Assembly: GCA_963833235.1 (NCBI GenBank)
Contig: CAWHXG010000001.1
Location: forward strand, 62,001-126,000
DNA from: CAWHXG01 sp963833235
GTDB taxonomy: Bacteria; Pseudomonadota; Alphaproteobacteria; Rhodobacterales; Rhodobacteraceae
Reading direction: 5' to 3'
Length of the DNA stretch: 64,000 bases
The notes below the pieces were generated by a model that ran no database searches, was not told the origin of the DNA, and saw only the letters and a list, made by a program, of their open reading frames with translations. Positions 32,560 to 42,150 of the stretch are shown here, piece after piece. The position numbers and the translations under genes were made by a program. The number at the start of each line of letters is the position of its first letter. Positions within the stretch are counted from its first letter, which is position 1.

Positions 32560-35007
32560 ATGAAACGACATCTGTCCGCCGGCGCATTGGTCGCCGCCCT
32601 TCTCCTGGTTCAGGCTTGCGAGCCCGTCGAAGACAAGGCGGAGCGTCTCTACCAAGAAAGCATCTTGCTTGCCGCGGATGGTGAACCGGAAAGGGCCATC
32701 GTCACGCTGAAATCGGTGTTCGATCTGAACGGTCAGCATCGGGATGCCCGCATGCTCTACGCCGATCTGGTTCGCACCGGGGGCCGGATCGATGAGGCTT
32801 ACGGACAATACCTCCTGGTCGCCGAGCAGTTTCCGCAAGACTTCGAGGCACGGATGACCCTTGCGGAGATGGCGCTGGAATTTGGAAATTGGCCCGAGGT
32901 CACCCGCCACGCCGAGGTGGCGCGAGAGGTCGATCCCGAGGATCTGAGACTGCGCGCCGTCCAAGCTGCGATCGATTATCGGGATGCCGTAACCGCGGAG
33001 GACGCCGCTGCACAGGCGGCGGCAATCGAAGTTGCCGTGGCACTACGCGATGAAGCGCCTGAGAACATGGTGGTGCGCCGGCTCATCATCGACGGTCTGG
33101 TTCGCGACAATGCGTTGTTCGACGCCATCGAAGCGGTGGACGCTGCTTTGGCCCTGAAGCCGCTCGACCAGCCTCTCAATCAACTCAAACTGTCCCTCAT
33201 GGCCGAGACGGAGGACATGGCGGGATTGGGCGAGCAGTTGCAGGTAATGGTGGATCGCTTCCCCGACGACCGGGAGATCCGCACTTCGCTGGTCCGCTGG
33301 TATCTTGCCTCGGGCGACCTGGACGGCGCGGAGGCCTTCGTGCGCAGGCTGGTCGAGGCCGGCGGCGACGACGTGCCCCCTAAGGTCGCGCTCGTTCAGT
33401 TCCTGCGGCAGGTGCGCAGCCCGGAGGCCGCCGTCGAAGAACTTGATCGCATGATCGAGGATGACCCGGACACCACACTGTTCCAGACGATGCGCGCCAG
33501 CCTGCGGTTCGATGCCGGCGAGCGTGAGGAAGCGATTGCGTCGATTGAGGCGCTTCTGAATGCCGATGACAGCTCGGACGACGCGCTGGAGATGAAGGTG
33601 ACGCTGGCGCGGATGCGGATGGCCGAGGGCGAGACTGATGCAGCGCGCGCCCTGGTCGACGAGGTGCTGGCGTCGGACGACCGTCATGTTGACGCGCTGA
33701 AGATGAAGGCGAACTGGTTGATCGACGACGACCTCGTGCGGGACGCAGTCCTTGCGCTGCGCACGGCTCTGGACCAGAGCCCACAGGACGCGGAAGCGAT
33801 GACGATCCTGGCGCGCGCCTACGAGAGGGACGGCAACCGCGAGCTGATGGGCGAGAGTTCAGCCCTCGCCTTCGATGCCTCAGGGGCAGCTTCCGATGAG
33901 AGCCTGCGTTATGCGAGGTACCTCGTCGCGAACGATGAGCAGTTGACGGCGGAGGATGTTCTGCTCCAGGCACTTCGGCTCGACCCCTCGAACCTGGGTC
34001 TTCTACAGGCTCTGGCGGAAGTCTACGTGTTCCTCGCCGACTGGCCGCGGACCGAGCAGGTCGTGGAGGCGCTGCGCCGCCTCGAAACAGATGAAGCCCG
34101 CAGGGTGGCGAATGGCGTCGAGGCTACGCTCCTCCAGCGCATGGAGCGTACGGATGAGAGCATCTCGCTCCTCCAGAACGTGATCAGCGATGGCGAAGGG
34201 GGCACGAGCGCTCGCGCCGCGGTGATCCGCACGCACCTGGAGAACGGAAATCTCGACCGCGCGCGGACCTATGTCGATGAGGAAATGTCGAAGGCCGAGC
34301 CCGGAAGTGTGGAGGCGCAGGGCATCAAGTTCCTGAATGCCGCCCTCATGGCCGTGGAGGGGCAGTTCGACGCGGCGCGCCAGGCTTATCGCGAGCTCAT
34401 CGAGGCCAATCCGAAGGAAGAGTTGCTGTGGCGGGCGCTGATCGCCACGTCTGTCCGTCAGGGCGACGGGCCTGGAGCGGAGGAGATCGCCGACGAGGCC
34501 ATCGCCGCGGTACCAGGTTCGCCTACCCTATTGTGGATCAAGGCAGGAATGTCGGAGCGCCGAGGCGACATCGATGGCGCGATCGAGATCTACGAGCGCC
34601 TCTATGAAACCAACAGCAATTCCACCGTGGTGGCGAATAACCTGGCCAGCCTTCTCACGACCCATCGCGATGATGAGGCAAGCCTGGAGCGGGCCTATGT
34701 GATCGCCCGCCGTTTGCGGGGCAGCACCATTCCGGCCTTCCAGGATACGTATGGTTGGATCGCCTTCCAGCTTGGGAACCTGAACGAGGCGCTGGAACAT
34801 CTGGAGCCCGCGGCAACCGGGCTTCCCGGCGACCCTGCGGTTCAGTACCATCTCGCCCAGACCTACGATGCGCTCGAGCGTCCTCAAGATGCCTTGAGCG
34901 CCTACAAAAAAGCTGTCGCCCTCTGGGGAGACACGGATCAGCCCCGGGCGGAAGAAGCTCGTGCGGCCGTGGATCGGCTCGAGAGCAGCTCGGCGCCCGC
35001 ACAATAG
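32560..35007 (+). CDS. TPR-repeat lipoprotein of the exosortase/EPS system (PrsT-like)
   Basis: 815 residues. Lipoprotein signal with lipobox LVQAC (Cys20), then about twenty degenerate TPR-type helix pairs along the whole length (such as QGDGPGAEEIADEAIAAVPG, AYKKAVALW). Resembles the PEP-CTERM system TPR protein PrsT by size, position and composition. Expected to be periplasmic-facing and to scaffold polymerisation or export. Strongly acidic. Follows the sugar transferase by about 160 bases. Confidence 0.82.
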   Translation: MKRHLSAGALVAALLLVQACEPVEDKAERLYQESILLAADGEPERAIVTLKSVFDLNGQHRDARMLYADLVRTGGRIDEAYGQYLLVAEQFPQDFEARMTLAEMALEFGNWPEVTRHAEVAREVDPEDLRLRAVQAAIDYRDAVTAEDAAAQAAAIEVAVALRDEAPENMVVRRLIIDGLVRDNALFDAIEAVDAALALKPLDQPLNQLKLSLMAETEDMAGLGEQLQVMVDRFPDDREIRTSLVRWYLASGDLDGAEAFVRRLVEAGGDDVPPKVALVQFLRQVRSPEAAVEELDRMIEDDPDTTLFQTMRASLRFDAGEREEAIASIEALLNADDSSDDALEMKVTLARMRMAEGETDAARALVDEVLASDDRHVDALKMKANWLIDDDLVRDAVLALRTALDQSPQDAEAMTILARAYERDGNRELMGESSALAFDASGAASDESLRYARYLVANDEQLTAEDVLLQALRLDPSNLGLLQALAEVYVFLADWPRTEQVVEALRRLETDEARRVANGVEATLLQRMERTDESISLLQNVISDGEGGTSARAAVIRTHLENGNLDRARTYVDEEMSKAEPGSVEAQGIKFLNAALMAVEGQFDAARQAYRELIEANPKEELLWRALIATSVRQGDGPGAEEIADEAIAAVPGSPTLLWIKAGMSERRGDIDGAIEIYERLYETNSNSTVVANNLASLLTTHRDDEASLERAYVIARRLRGSTIPAFQDTYGWIAFQLGNLNEALEHLEPAATGLPGDPAVQYHLAQTYDALERPQDALSAYKKAVALWGDTDQPRAEEARAAVDRLESSSAPAQ

Positions 35008-35206
35008 GGTCGGGCCACAGCATTCCGCTGAAATTGTGAAGCCGGGAGCTTGGCATCTTTCCGACCATTCCGGCCTCCGACCTGTGGCAAAGAGACGACG
35101 CTTCCAGGGGAATCGACAGTTGGTGCCCGACCGGCGGTTTCGCAGGCAGCCTGACGGACATAACGTGCAGCGAGCGAGGCGAGCGACCCGACACACGAGG
35201 CATAGC

Positions 35207-35800
35207 ATGAAGCGTTTTATCCTTGGTCTGATAGTCGGCGCGGTGCTCTGCGCCGGCGCCATCGCGCAGGAGTACCAGCTCAGGGTAGGTGACGTCATCG
35301 CAGTCGAGGTGATCGAGGATTCGAGCCTCAATCGGCAGGTTCTGATTCAGCCCGACGGTCGCATCAGCTTTCCTTTCGCCGGATCGATACCGGCAGCCAA
35401 TCGGAGCCTTTCGCAGGTCGAGGCGAATCTTCGCACCGCGCTCGCGCCGAATTTCGCCACGCCGCCAACGATCTTCGTGGGTCTCGCCTCGCTCTCCCCG
35501 GAAGAGGAAGAACGCAGCGACACGATCTCGATCTACGTCATCGGCGAGGTTGATGCGCCTGGCCGCAAGGAGGTCGAGCGCGGAACGACCTTCCTGCAGG
35601 CGCTCGCCGAAACCGGCGGATTCACTCCGTTCGCCGCGCAGCGGCGCATTCAGCTTCGCCGGGCGGACCCTGCGAGCGGCCAGGAATTCATCTACCGCTT
35701 CGATCTGCGCGCCGTGTCCGATGGCGCGCGCATCTCAGGCAATTCCAACCTGCGCGACGGCGACGTAATCCTGGTGCCCGAACGGCGACTGTTCGAGTAA
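35207..35800 (+). CDS. Polysaccharide export protein (Wza-like, short form)
   Basis: 197 residues. Signal peptide (about 1-20, AIA-Q), a poly-export domain (YQLRVGDVIAVEV, PDGRISFPFAG) and one SLBB domain (YVIGEVDAPGRKEVERG). No lipobox Cys at the cleavage point and no C-terminal transmembrane alpha-helix as in Wza, so it probably relies on the adjacent beta-barrel for passage through the outer membrane. ATG 35207; the preceding 200 bases hold nothing recognisable. Confidence 0.9.
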   Translation: MKRFILGLIVGAVLCAGAIAQEYQLRVGDVIAVEVIEDSSLNRQVLIQPDGRISFPFAGSIPAANRSLSQVEANLRTALAPNFATPPTIFVGLASLSPEEEERSDTISIYVIGEVDAPGRKEVERGTTFLQALAETGGFTPFAAQRRIQLRRADPASGQEFIYRFDLRAVSDGARISGNSNLRDGDVILVPERRLFE

Positions 35801-35812
35801 CGGTTCGGTCGC

Positions 35813-37192
35813 ATGAGCATCCTTGCCCGCAGCCTTGCGCTGGCCTTCGGTGGCGCTGCGGTGGCTCTGGTTCCCAGTGCATTGGCCCAGAACGCCGATC
35901 CGGCGGCCCGGACGACCGCGCGCTTCCTGTCGACCCTGGAAGCAAATGACAATTTCGACCTGCGCGCCGACAGCCCCGGAATCGCATTGATCTGGACGAA
36001 CACCATCGGTGCGTCGTTCCGAAGCTTCACACCGGTCGATCGGCTGACGTTGGATGTGCAAGGAACGTATCGCGCTACCGATGCCCCAGGCGACAACGAC
36101 AGGTCTGCCTTCGACGACCCCCGCCTCACATTGGATTTCGCCCGCGAAGTCGACGACAGTTCCCTCGACTTCAATCTCGCGCTCCGCAGGATCGAAGTCG
36201 GCTTCTACGACCCGCTCGACGATATCGATGAAGATGGCAGCTTCGAGGACACCGCCTCGGACGGCGTGCGCGAGAGCATCAGTGCCCGTGCCGGGATCTC
36301 CTTGAACGAGGCCGGCCCTGTCAGCTTCTCGGCAACGGCACGGCTGCGCGAAGAGCAGTATTCCGAAGACGAGCCCGACGACAACCTCGATGATTCCCGA
36401 CGTATCGGAGTCGACGCAGAGGTCGGGATCGAACTCACTCCCATTCTACGCACTTTCGTGGGCGCCGGTTACAATTACCGCGAGACCGACAACGACGACG
36501 AGGACGAGAGCCGGACGTTGCGCCTCGATACCGGCCTGACGGCCCGGCTCAATCAGCGTCTGACGGCAACCTTCCGCATCGGTATTTCTCAGGTGGAGGA
36601 AACCAGTGACGGGGAAACGACCGACGAAAGCGCCGTGGTTGGCAGCCTTGGCTTCAATGCCGACCTGCCGAACGGACAGCTCCGGGGTTCGATCGCCCGC
36701 CGCCTGAACGAGAGCGGTACGCGCAATGACCTTACATTCGGCCGCACCGTAGACCTCCGGTCCGGCAGCTTCAGCGCCGACCTCGGTCTGACCAACAGCG
36801 ATGAGACGGCTCCGGAACCGATCGGGACGCTGGCGTATGCTTACTCCCTGCCCCGCGGGTCGCTCTTCGCAAGGGCCCAGCGCTCTGCCTCGATCGACGA
36901 AGACCTGCGCGATGTCCTGAATACGAGTGTGGAGATCGGCGGCAGTCGCCTGCTCACCCGCCTCTCCTCCATCAACGTCAGCCTCCGTGCGGCGCGTCAG
37001 GTCTTCGAAGACGACGATGCGGACGACAATGAGCGCCTGACCCTCGTGACCAGCTATAACCGGGCGCTGACCCGCGATTGGGGCGTTAACGTAGGCTACC
37101 GGCATCGCATCGAGGACGACGAGGGCCAGCAGCGGGCAACCTCTAATTCGGTCTTCCTGTCCGTTCGTCGTGATTTCAGCAGTTCGCGGTGA
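35813..37192 (+). CDS. Outer-membrane beta-barrel protein of the EPS locus
   Basis: 459 residues with a signal peptide (ALA-QN near 25-26) followed by alternating-residue amphipathic strands, many acidic turns (DDD, EDDE), and a C-terminal strand VFLSVRRDF typical of barrels. It sits 12 bases after the Wza-like gene and before the exosortase, so probably forms the outer-membrane exit for the polymer. Similar in type to the TIGR03016-like proteins of exosortase loci, though I cannot confirm the family. Confidence 0.8.
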   Translation: MSILARSLALAFGGAAVALVPSALAQNADPAARTTARFLSTLEANDNFDLRADSPGIALIWTNTIGASFRSFTPVDRLTLDVQGTYRATDAPGDNDRSAFDDPRLTLDFAREVDDSSLDFNLALRRIEVGFYDPLDDIDEDGSFEDTASDGVRESISARAGISLNEAGPVSFSATARLREEQYSEDEPDDNLDDSRRIGVDAEVGIELTPILRTFVGAGYNYRETDNDDEDESRTLRLDTGLTARLNQRLTATFRIGISQVEETSDGETTDESAVVGSLGFNADLPNGQLRGSIARRLNESGTRNDLTFGRTVDLRSGSFSADLGLTNSDETAPEPIGTLAYAYSLPRGSLFARAQRSASIDEDLRDVLNTSVEIGGSRLLTRLSSINVSLRAARQVFEDDDADDNERLTLVTSYNRALTRDWGVNVGYRHRIEDDEGQQRATSNSVFLSVRRDFSSSR

Positions 37193-37295
37193 CGACACAC
37201 CGGATCGCCGGCGATCACGATATGTTAACCTGCAGCGATCATGCTTATGGGGTATGCACGAAAATGTGCTGCCCTAGTCCTAGCGAGTATCTGCC

Positions 37296-38894
37296 ATGTC
37301 AGTGAACGAGACCGCGCCACGCCAGTCGTGGGCATTTCCCAGCGTCAAGATGAATCCTTTCGGATTTGCAGGTCTTGTTCTGCTTGGCGTCGTGTCCGTC
37401 CCGCTTTTCTGGATGGGCTTCGTCGATCTGGCGGAAGCATGGATCACTCCGGAATACAGCCATGGCCCGCTGATCCCCGTCATATCGCTCTATCTTTTCC
37501 TGAGGGAGCTCAGAAGTAGTCCACCGGCGGCCGAACCGGCAAGGGACCGCTGGCCCGGCGTTGCGGTAATCCTTCTTTCCCTCGGTCTCGCGACCATGGG
37601 CAACCTGGCGCAGATCGGCGATGTGGTGGCGTACGCGTTCATCATCTGGGTCTTCGGCGTCGTTCTGATCTGCTTTGGCGCGTCGCGGGGCCTCAGGCAC
37701 TGGGCACCGGTCCTGCATCTGGTCTTCATGCTGCCGTTGCCGCAGTTCCTCTACTGGCAGATGTCGATCTTCCTGCAGGGTGTCTCCTCTGTAATCGGCG
37801 TATGGCTGGTGGATCTGGCGGGAATTCCGGTTTTCCTCGAGGGCAACATCATCGACCTCGGCGTCTACAAGCTGCAGGTCGCGGAGGCGTGCTCCGGCCT
37901 GAGATACCTGTTCCCGATCCTGTCATTCTCCTATCTCATCTCGATTCTCTACAAGGGTCCGATGTGGCACAAGGCGGTCTTGCTGCTTTCGGCGGCGCCG
38001 ATCACCGTGATGATGAACTCGTTCCGGATCGGCATGATCGGGATCCTGGTGAACTACTTCGGCATCGAACAAGCGGAGGGCTTTCTGCATCTTTTCCAGG
38101 GCTGGGTGATCTTCCTGTCCTGCGTGTTCATCCTCTTCCTGATGGCATGGGGGATGCAGAAGCTCACGAGCGATCCCAAGCCGCTTGCCGATGCCATAGA
38201 CCTCAACTACGACGGCTTTGGCCGCGAGAGTGCCCGTATCTTCACCGTGCGCCCCTCGGCCGCCCTGTTCACCGCAATCCTCCTGGCGCTCACGGTCACG
38301 CTATCGCTGAACCTGATCCCGCGTCCGGAGGCGCAACCGCCCGATCGCACGCCCTTTCTGCTGTTTCCCCGCGAGATCGCCGGAAAGAACGCCTCATTCG
38401 AGGCGCTGGACCCGGAGGTTGCCGCGGTTCTAGCGGCGGATGACTATGTCAGCGGCACCTATTCAGGGAGCGCTGAGCCCTACGTCAACCTGTTCGTGGC
38501 CTATTATGATGATCAGACAGAGGGCGGCGGGATCCATTCGCCTGAGGTTTGCCTTCCCGCGGGGGGCTGGGAAGTGTTCGATCTCGAACCTCGCGAGGTC
38601 ACCATTCCGGATACGGTCTACGGAACCTTCCGACTGAATCGCGCGATCATCCAGAAGGGCATGAGCCAGCAGCTCGTGTACTACTGGTTCGAGCAGCGCG
38701 GCGCGCGGCTGACCAGCGACGTCCGGGCAAAGGCCCAGGTTGTCTATGACGGGATCACCCGTCGGCGAATGGATGGGGCACTGGTGCAATTCGTGACGCC
38801 GATCGTGGATGAGGATCCTGCCAATGCCGATGCCAGGTTGCAGGCCTTCATGGGGGAAGCGCTGAAGGTGCTGCCACGGTACGTTCCCGAGTGA
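37296..38894 (+). CDS. xrtD: Exosortase XrtD-like (VPLPA-CTERM type) fused to an EpsI domain
   Basis: Membrane transpeptidase that cuts C-terminal sorting tags. 532 residues. The N-terminal two thirds is an exosortase with about eight helices: active Cys in AEACSGLRYLFP (about Cys201), Arg in MNSFRIG (about 243), His in LHLFQGW. The C-terminal third is a periplasmic EpsI/DUF3485 domain with IHSPEVCLPAGGW. This fusion is the layout I recall for XrtD of Rhodobacterales, whose substrates end in VPLPA plus a helix and Arg cluster. No such substrate is in the window. Last gene of the plus-strand EPS set. Confidence 0.88.
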   Translation: MSVNETAPRQSWAFPSVKMNPFGFAGLVLLGVVSVPLFWMGFVDLAEAWITPEYSHGPLIPVISLYLFLRELRSSPPAAEPARDRWPGVAVILLSLGLATMGNLAQIGDVVAYAFIIWVFGVVLICFGASRGLRHWAPVLHLVFMLPLPQFLYWQMSIFLQGVSSVIGVWLVDLAGIPVFLEGNIIDLGVYKLQVAEACSGLRYLFPILSFSYLISILYKGPMWHKAVLLLSAAPITVMMNSFRIGMIGILVNYFGIEQAEGFLHLFQGWVIFLSCVFILFLMAWGMQKLTSDPKPLADAIDLNYDGFGRESARIFTVRPSAALFTAILLALTVTLSLNLIPRPEAQPPDRTPFLLFPREIAGKNASFEALDPEVAAVLAADDYVSGTYSGSAEPYVNLFVAYYDDQTEGGGIHSPEVCLPAGGWEVFDLEPREVTIPDTVYGTFRLNRAIIQKGMSQQLVYYWFEQRGARLTSDVRAKAQVVYDGITRRRMDGALVQFVTPIVDEDPANADARLQAFMGEALKVLPRYVPE

Positions 38895-39021
38895 GGCCCA
38901 GCGAACCGCGGGCGGGCGGGCTCAAAACGCAAGGCGGGGCTCAGGTGCAGTCCACGATGGCGCGTTCGCGGCACCAGGCGCATTCGCAGGGGCCGACGCG
39001 GCGACCGGTGGAGCGGCCGAT

Positions 39022-39735
39022 TTGACGATCGCCGCAATAAACGAAACGCAGCGCCGCTGCCGCTCTCCGAGAAGCAAGGTCTCGCGTTGGCCGGCCGTTG
39101 TTATCTGGTTGATCTGCATTAACTGCGTCATCGAAGCCGCGCTCGTGGCGGTCACCGCCTTAACCGATGGATCGTTCTTTTGGCGCACGGCCGCCTATGA
39201 GTTGGGAGGCTTCTGGGCACCTCTGCTTCGCGGCGTCGACCCAATATTTGCCGCACAGCCCGTCACGATGTTCGCCACCTACGCCTTCCTCCATGGCGGC
39301 TGGTTGCATCTGGCGGTCAACATGATCGCCCTTTACAGCTTCGGCACGGCCATCGTGCATCGCATCGGCCCCCGCAGGTTCCTGATCGCCTACGCCGTCT
39401 CGGCCATCGGCGGCGCGACGGCCTTCGGCGTGATATCGAACCAGCCCGTTCCCATGGTCGGCGCATCCGGAGCGCTTTTCGGCTTGCTCGGCGTCTGGAC
39501 TTGCTGGGACTTTCTGGACAGACGGCATTACGGAGAACCCGTGATCCGGGTCTACCGGGCGCTGTTCTACCTGGTGGTGTACAATCTGGTGTTCTATTTT
39601 CTACTGTCCGGCCGCCTCGCCTGGGAAACCCATTTGGGCGGCTTCGTGGCCGGCTGGGTCATCGCGCTCTACTGGGGGCGGCCGGCCTATCGCAGCCGGT
39701 CCCAGCCGGCGGACGTTCTCGAAGAGCGGGACTGA
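39022..39735 (+). CDS. Rhomboid-family intramembrane serine protease
   Basis: 237 residues, six helices. Catalytic Ser in GASGALFGLLG and His in ETHLGGFVAGW; also the HGGWLHLAVNM loop. TTG 39022 is the only early start; no in-frame ATG is near. It lies 127 bases after the exosortase. It lacks features I could tie to rhombosortase (GlyGly-CTERM) function, so a general rhomboid is the safer call. Confidence 0.9.
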   Translation: MTIAAINETQRRCRSPRSKVSRWPAVVIWLICINCVIEAALVAVTALTDGSFFWRTAAYELGGFWAPLLRGVDPIFAAQPVTMFATYAFLHGGWLHLAVNMIALYSFGTAIVHRIGPRRFLIAYAVSAIGGATAFGVISNQPVPMVGASGALFGLLGVWTCWDFLDRRHYGEPVIRVYRALFYLVVYNLVFYFLLSGRLAWETHLGGFVAGWVIALYWGRPAYRSRSQPADVLEERD

Positions 39736-39739
39736 CGTC

Positions 39740-40564
39740 ATGCGCGACCTGCCCGCTCGGCTCCTTGCGCTCTGCGGCCTCAAGACCCAAAGCAAAGCCG
39801 CATCTCCAGCTGCGCACCCCGTGCCGGACGAACCGGTGTACGTCGTTGGTGATGTCCACGGGCGGCGCGACCTTCTGCAGGAGCTATTGCTGCTGATCGA
39901 GGCCGACGAGGCCAGGCACGGCGTGCCACGCACCACGATCGTCTTCGCAGGAGATCACATTGATCGCGGCCCGGAGAGTGCCGAGGTTCTCCGGATGCTG
40001 CGACGCCTCGAGCGCGGTCCGGACCGGCGTGCGATCTGCCTGCTCGGCAACCACGACAGCATGATGCTCGACGCGCTCGCCCCCGCAGACCCGGCCGTGT
40101 GGAATGCCGAGGCCGCAGCCCGCTGGTTCCGTAACGGCGGCGATGCCACCGGCCTCAGCTTCGGCGTCTCTCCGGCACCGGCCGCGGGCTCCCGCCCGAC
40201 GGAGGACGGCCTGCGCCGATGGTGCACCGAACTGCGTGCCGCCATTCCGTCTGATCTGGTCGACTGGCTCCGGGCACGGCCGCTCCTCTGGCGGTCCGGC
40301 AATCTGGTGGTGGTGCACGCCACGCTCGACCCCGACCGCGCGCCGGACGATCAGGACCCGCATACCCTGCTCTGGGGCAACCCGAACCGTACCCGCCCCC
40401 GGAACGACGGCCTCTGGTTTGCGCATGGTCACAAGGTGACCCGCCCGGCCACGGTCACGCCCGGGCGCATCGCCGTGGATACCGGCGCCTGTTCCACCGG
40501 CGAACTGACCGCAGCGCTGATCCGGCCCGACGCGCCCGTCAGGTTCATCTCGACCGCCAGATAG
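39740..40564 (+). CDS. Metallophosphoesterase, PPP-type serine/threonine phosphatase
   Basis: 274 residues, cytosolic. All PPP motifs are visible: GDVHGR, GDHIDRGPES, GNHD, VVVHATLD and AHGHKV, which bind the two metals. Resembles bacterial ApaH/PrpA-type phosphatases; whether it acts on proteins or on diadenosine tetraphosphate cannot be told. ATG lies five bases past the rhomboid stop, suggesting cotranscription. Confidence 0.88.
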   Translation: MRDLPARLLALCGLKTQSKAASPAAHPVPDEPVYVVGDVHGRRDLLQELLLLIEADEARHGVPRTTIVFAGDHIDRGPESAEVLRMLRRLERGPDRRAICLLGNHDSMMLDALAPADPAVWNAEAAARWFRNGGDATGLSFGVSPAPAAGSRPTEDGLRRWCTELRAAIPSDLVDWLRARPLLWRSGNLVVVHATLDPDRAPDDQDPHTLLWGNPNRTRPRNDGLWFAHGHKVTRPATVTPGRIAVDTGACSTGELTAALIRPDAPVRFISTAR

Positions 40565-40639
40565 CGGCCCCCGCGCCCGCGCGCGGCGCTTGAACATTCC
40601 AGGCCGCCCATGCTTTTCTTCGCAACGGGGAGGCTGGGC

Positions 40640-41347
40640 ATGGATACGATGGAGGGGATACTTGCGGCGTCGGCACGGCTGATCCTGTCGGGAGACCGGG
40701 CGCTGGCCGAGATCGTCTGGCTTTCGCTCCGCGTCACCCTTTCGGCCGTGGCCCTTGCGCTGCTTGTCGGCCTGCCTCTGGGGGCCGCGGTGGGGGCATT
40801 CCGCTTTCCGGGCCGGGCCGCCCTGGGGCTATTGCTTAACGCGCTGATGGGCCTGCCGCCGGTGGTCGTCGGCCTTCTCGTCTACCTCTCGCTGTCCGCA
40901 TCGGGACCCCTGGGGCCTCTCGGCCTGCTCTATACGCCAAGCGCCATGATCATCGCGCAGACCATCCTCGTGGCACCCATCGTCGCGGCGCTGACCCGCC
41001 AAGTCGTGGAGGATCTGGATGCCGAGTATGCCGAGCAGTTCGCGAGCGAGGGCGTGAGGCCGATGGATCGCCTGGGTGCCCTGCTGTGGGATGCCCGGTT
41101 CGCCCTGATGACGGTGGCCCTCGCCGGGTTCGGCCGGGCGGTGGCGGAGGTCGGTGCGGTGATCATCGTCGGCGGCAACATCAATCATGTTACCCGCGTG
41201 ATGACCACGACCATCGCGCTGGAAACCTCGAAGGGAAATCTGGAGCTGGCGATGGCCCTCGGCCTGATCCTTCTGGCGCTGGCGCTCACGGTCAACGCCG
41301 CCGTCATGACATTGCGGCGTCCGACTGCCAGGCTGGCGCATGCCTGA
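40640..41347 (+). CDS. tupB: Tungstate ABC transporter permease
   Basis: 235 residues, five helices; inner-membrane channel of a tungstate importer. Shows the permease EAA-type loop (EQFASEGVRPMDRLGALLWDAR) and GFGRAVAEVGAVIIVGGNI, typical of TupB/WtpB. ATG 40640 has GGGGAGG eight bases upstream; ATG 40610 is weaker. Its stop overlaps tupC. Assigned to tungstate through the binding protein downstream. Confidence 0.9.
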   Translation: MDTMEGILAASARLILSGDRALAEIVWLSLRVTLSAVALALLVGLPLGAAVGAFRFPGRAALGLLLNALMGLPPVVVGLLVYLSLSASGPLGPLGLLYTPSAMIIAQTILVAPIVAALTRQVVEDLDAEYAEQFASEGVRPMDRLGALLWDARFALMTVALAGFGRAVAEVGAVIIVGGNINHVTRVMTTTIALETSKGNLELAMALGLILLALALTVNAAVMTLRRPTARLAHA

Positions 41348-42131
41348 GACCGGTGCCCCCCTCGCCCCGCCACTGGCGCAGGTGCTGCCGCATCCGGGGG
41401 CCGATATCGTTCTTCGATTGCGCGGCCTTGGCTTCGTCGCCGGCGGCACGCCGCTTCTGCGCGACGTAACATTCGCCGTGCGCACCGGGCGGGCGCTGAT
41501 GGTCCTTGGTGCGAACGGCGCCGGGAAGAGCGTTCTGCTGCGGCTGATGCATGGACTGATCACCCCGACCGACGGGCAGATCCTGTGGCAGGGCCGGCCG
41601 CTCGACAAGGCGGCGAGGGCGCGGCAGGCGATGGTCTTTCAGCGCCCGGTCCTGCTGCGGCGCTCCGCCCGGGGCAATCTACGCTTTGCCCTTGCGGTGC
41701 AGGGCGTCCCCAGGGCGGAGAGAGCGGCGCGCATCGAGGCCTCGCTCGACCGGGCTGGCCTGCACGCGTTGGCCCATCGCCCGGCGCGCGAACTGTCGGG
41801 CGGCGAGCAGCAGCGCCTAGCGCTTGCGCGGGCCCTGATATGCCGGCCAGACCTTCTGTTCCTCGACGAGCCGACCGCGAGCCTCGATCCCGCAGCGACC
41901 CTGGCCATCGAGGCGCAGCTGATCGAGGCGCGGCGGGAGGGGGTTACCCTGGTCATGGTCACCCACGATCGCGGGCAGGCGCGGCGGCTGGCCGACGATC
42001 TGGTCTTTCTCCACGAAGGGCGGGTGGCGGAAACCGGCCCCGCCGCCCGCGTGCTCGAACGCCCCCGGTCGGCGGCCGTCCGGGCGTGGCTCGACGGGCG
42101 GCTTCACCTGGGCGATGGCCCCCCGCCATGA
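41340..42131 (+). CDS. tupC: Tungstate ABC transporter ATP-binding protein
   Basis: 263 residues. Walker A GANGAGKSVLL, signature LSGGEQQRLALARAL, Walker B LLFLDEPTASLD, H-loop MVTHD. A 25-residue N-terminal lead precedes the domain. Overlaps tupB by eight bases and precedes tupA by 19 bases. Powers uptake of tungstate (possibly also molybdate). Confidence 0.92.
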   Translation: MPETGAPLAPPLAQVLPHPGADIVLRLRGLGFVAGGTPLLRDVTFAVRTGRALMVLGANGAGKSVLLRLMHGLITPTDGQILWQGRPLDKAARARQAMVFQRPVLLRRSARGNLRFALAVQGVPRAERAARIEASLDRAGLHALAHRPARELSGGEQQRLALARALICRPDLLFLDEPTASLDPAATLAIEAQLIEARREGVTLVMVTHDRGQARRLADDLVFLHEGRVAETGPAARVLERPRSAAVRAWLDGRLHLGDGPPP

Positions 42132-42150
42132 GACACCGAGGAGCCTCGAG

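Noticed and set aside
39022..39735. Rhomboid as a rhombosortase working with the exosortase
   Set aside because: No GlyGly-CTERM proteins or rhombosortase-specific motifs seen; adjacency alone is weak.
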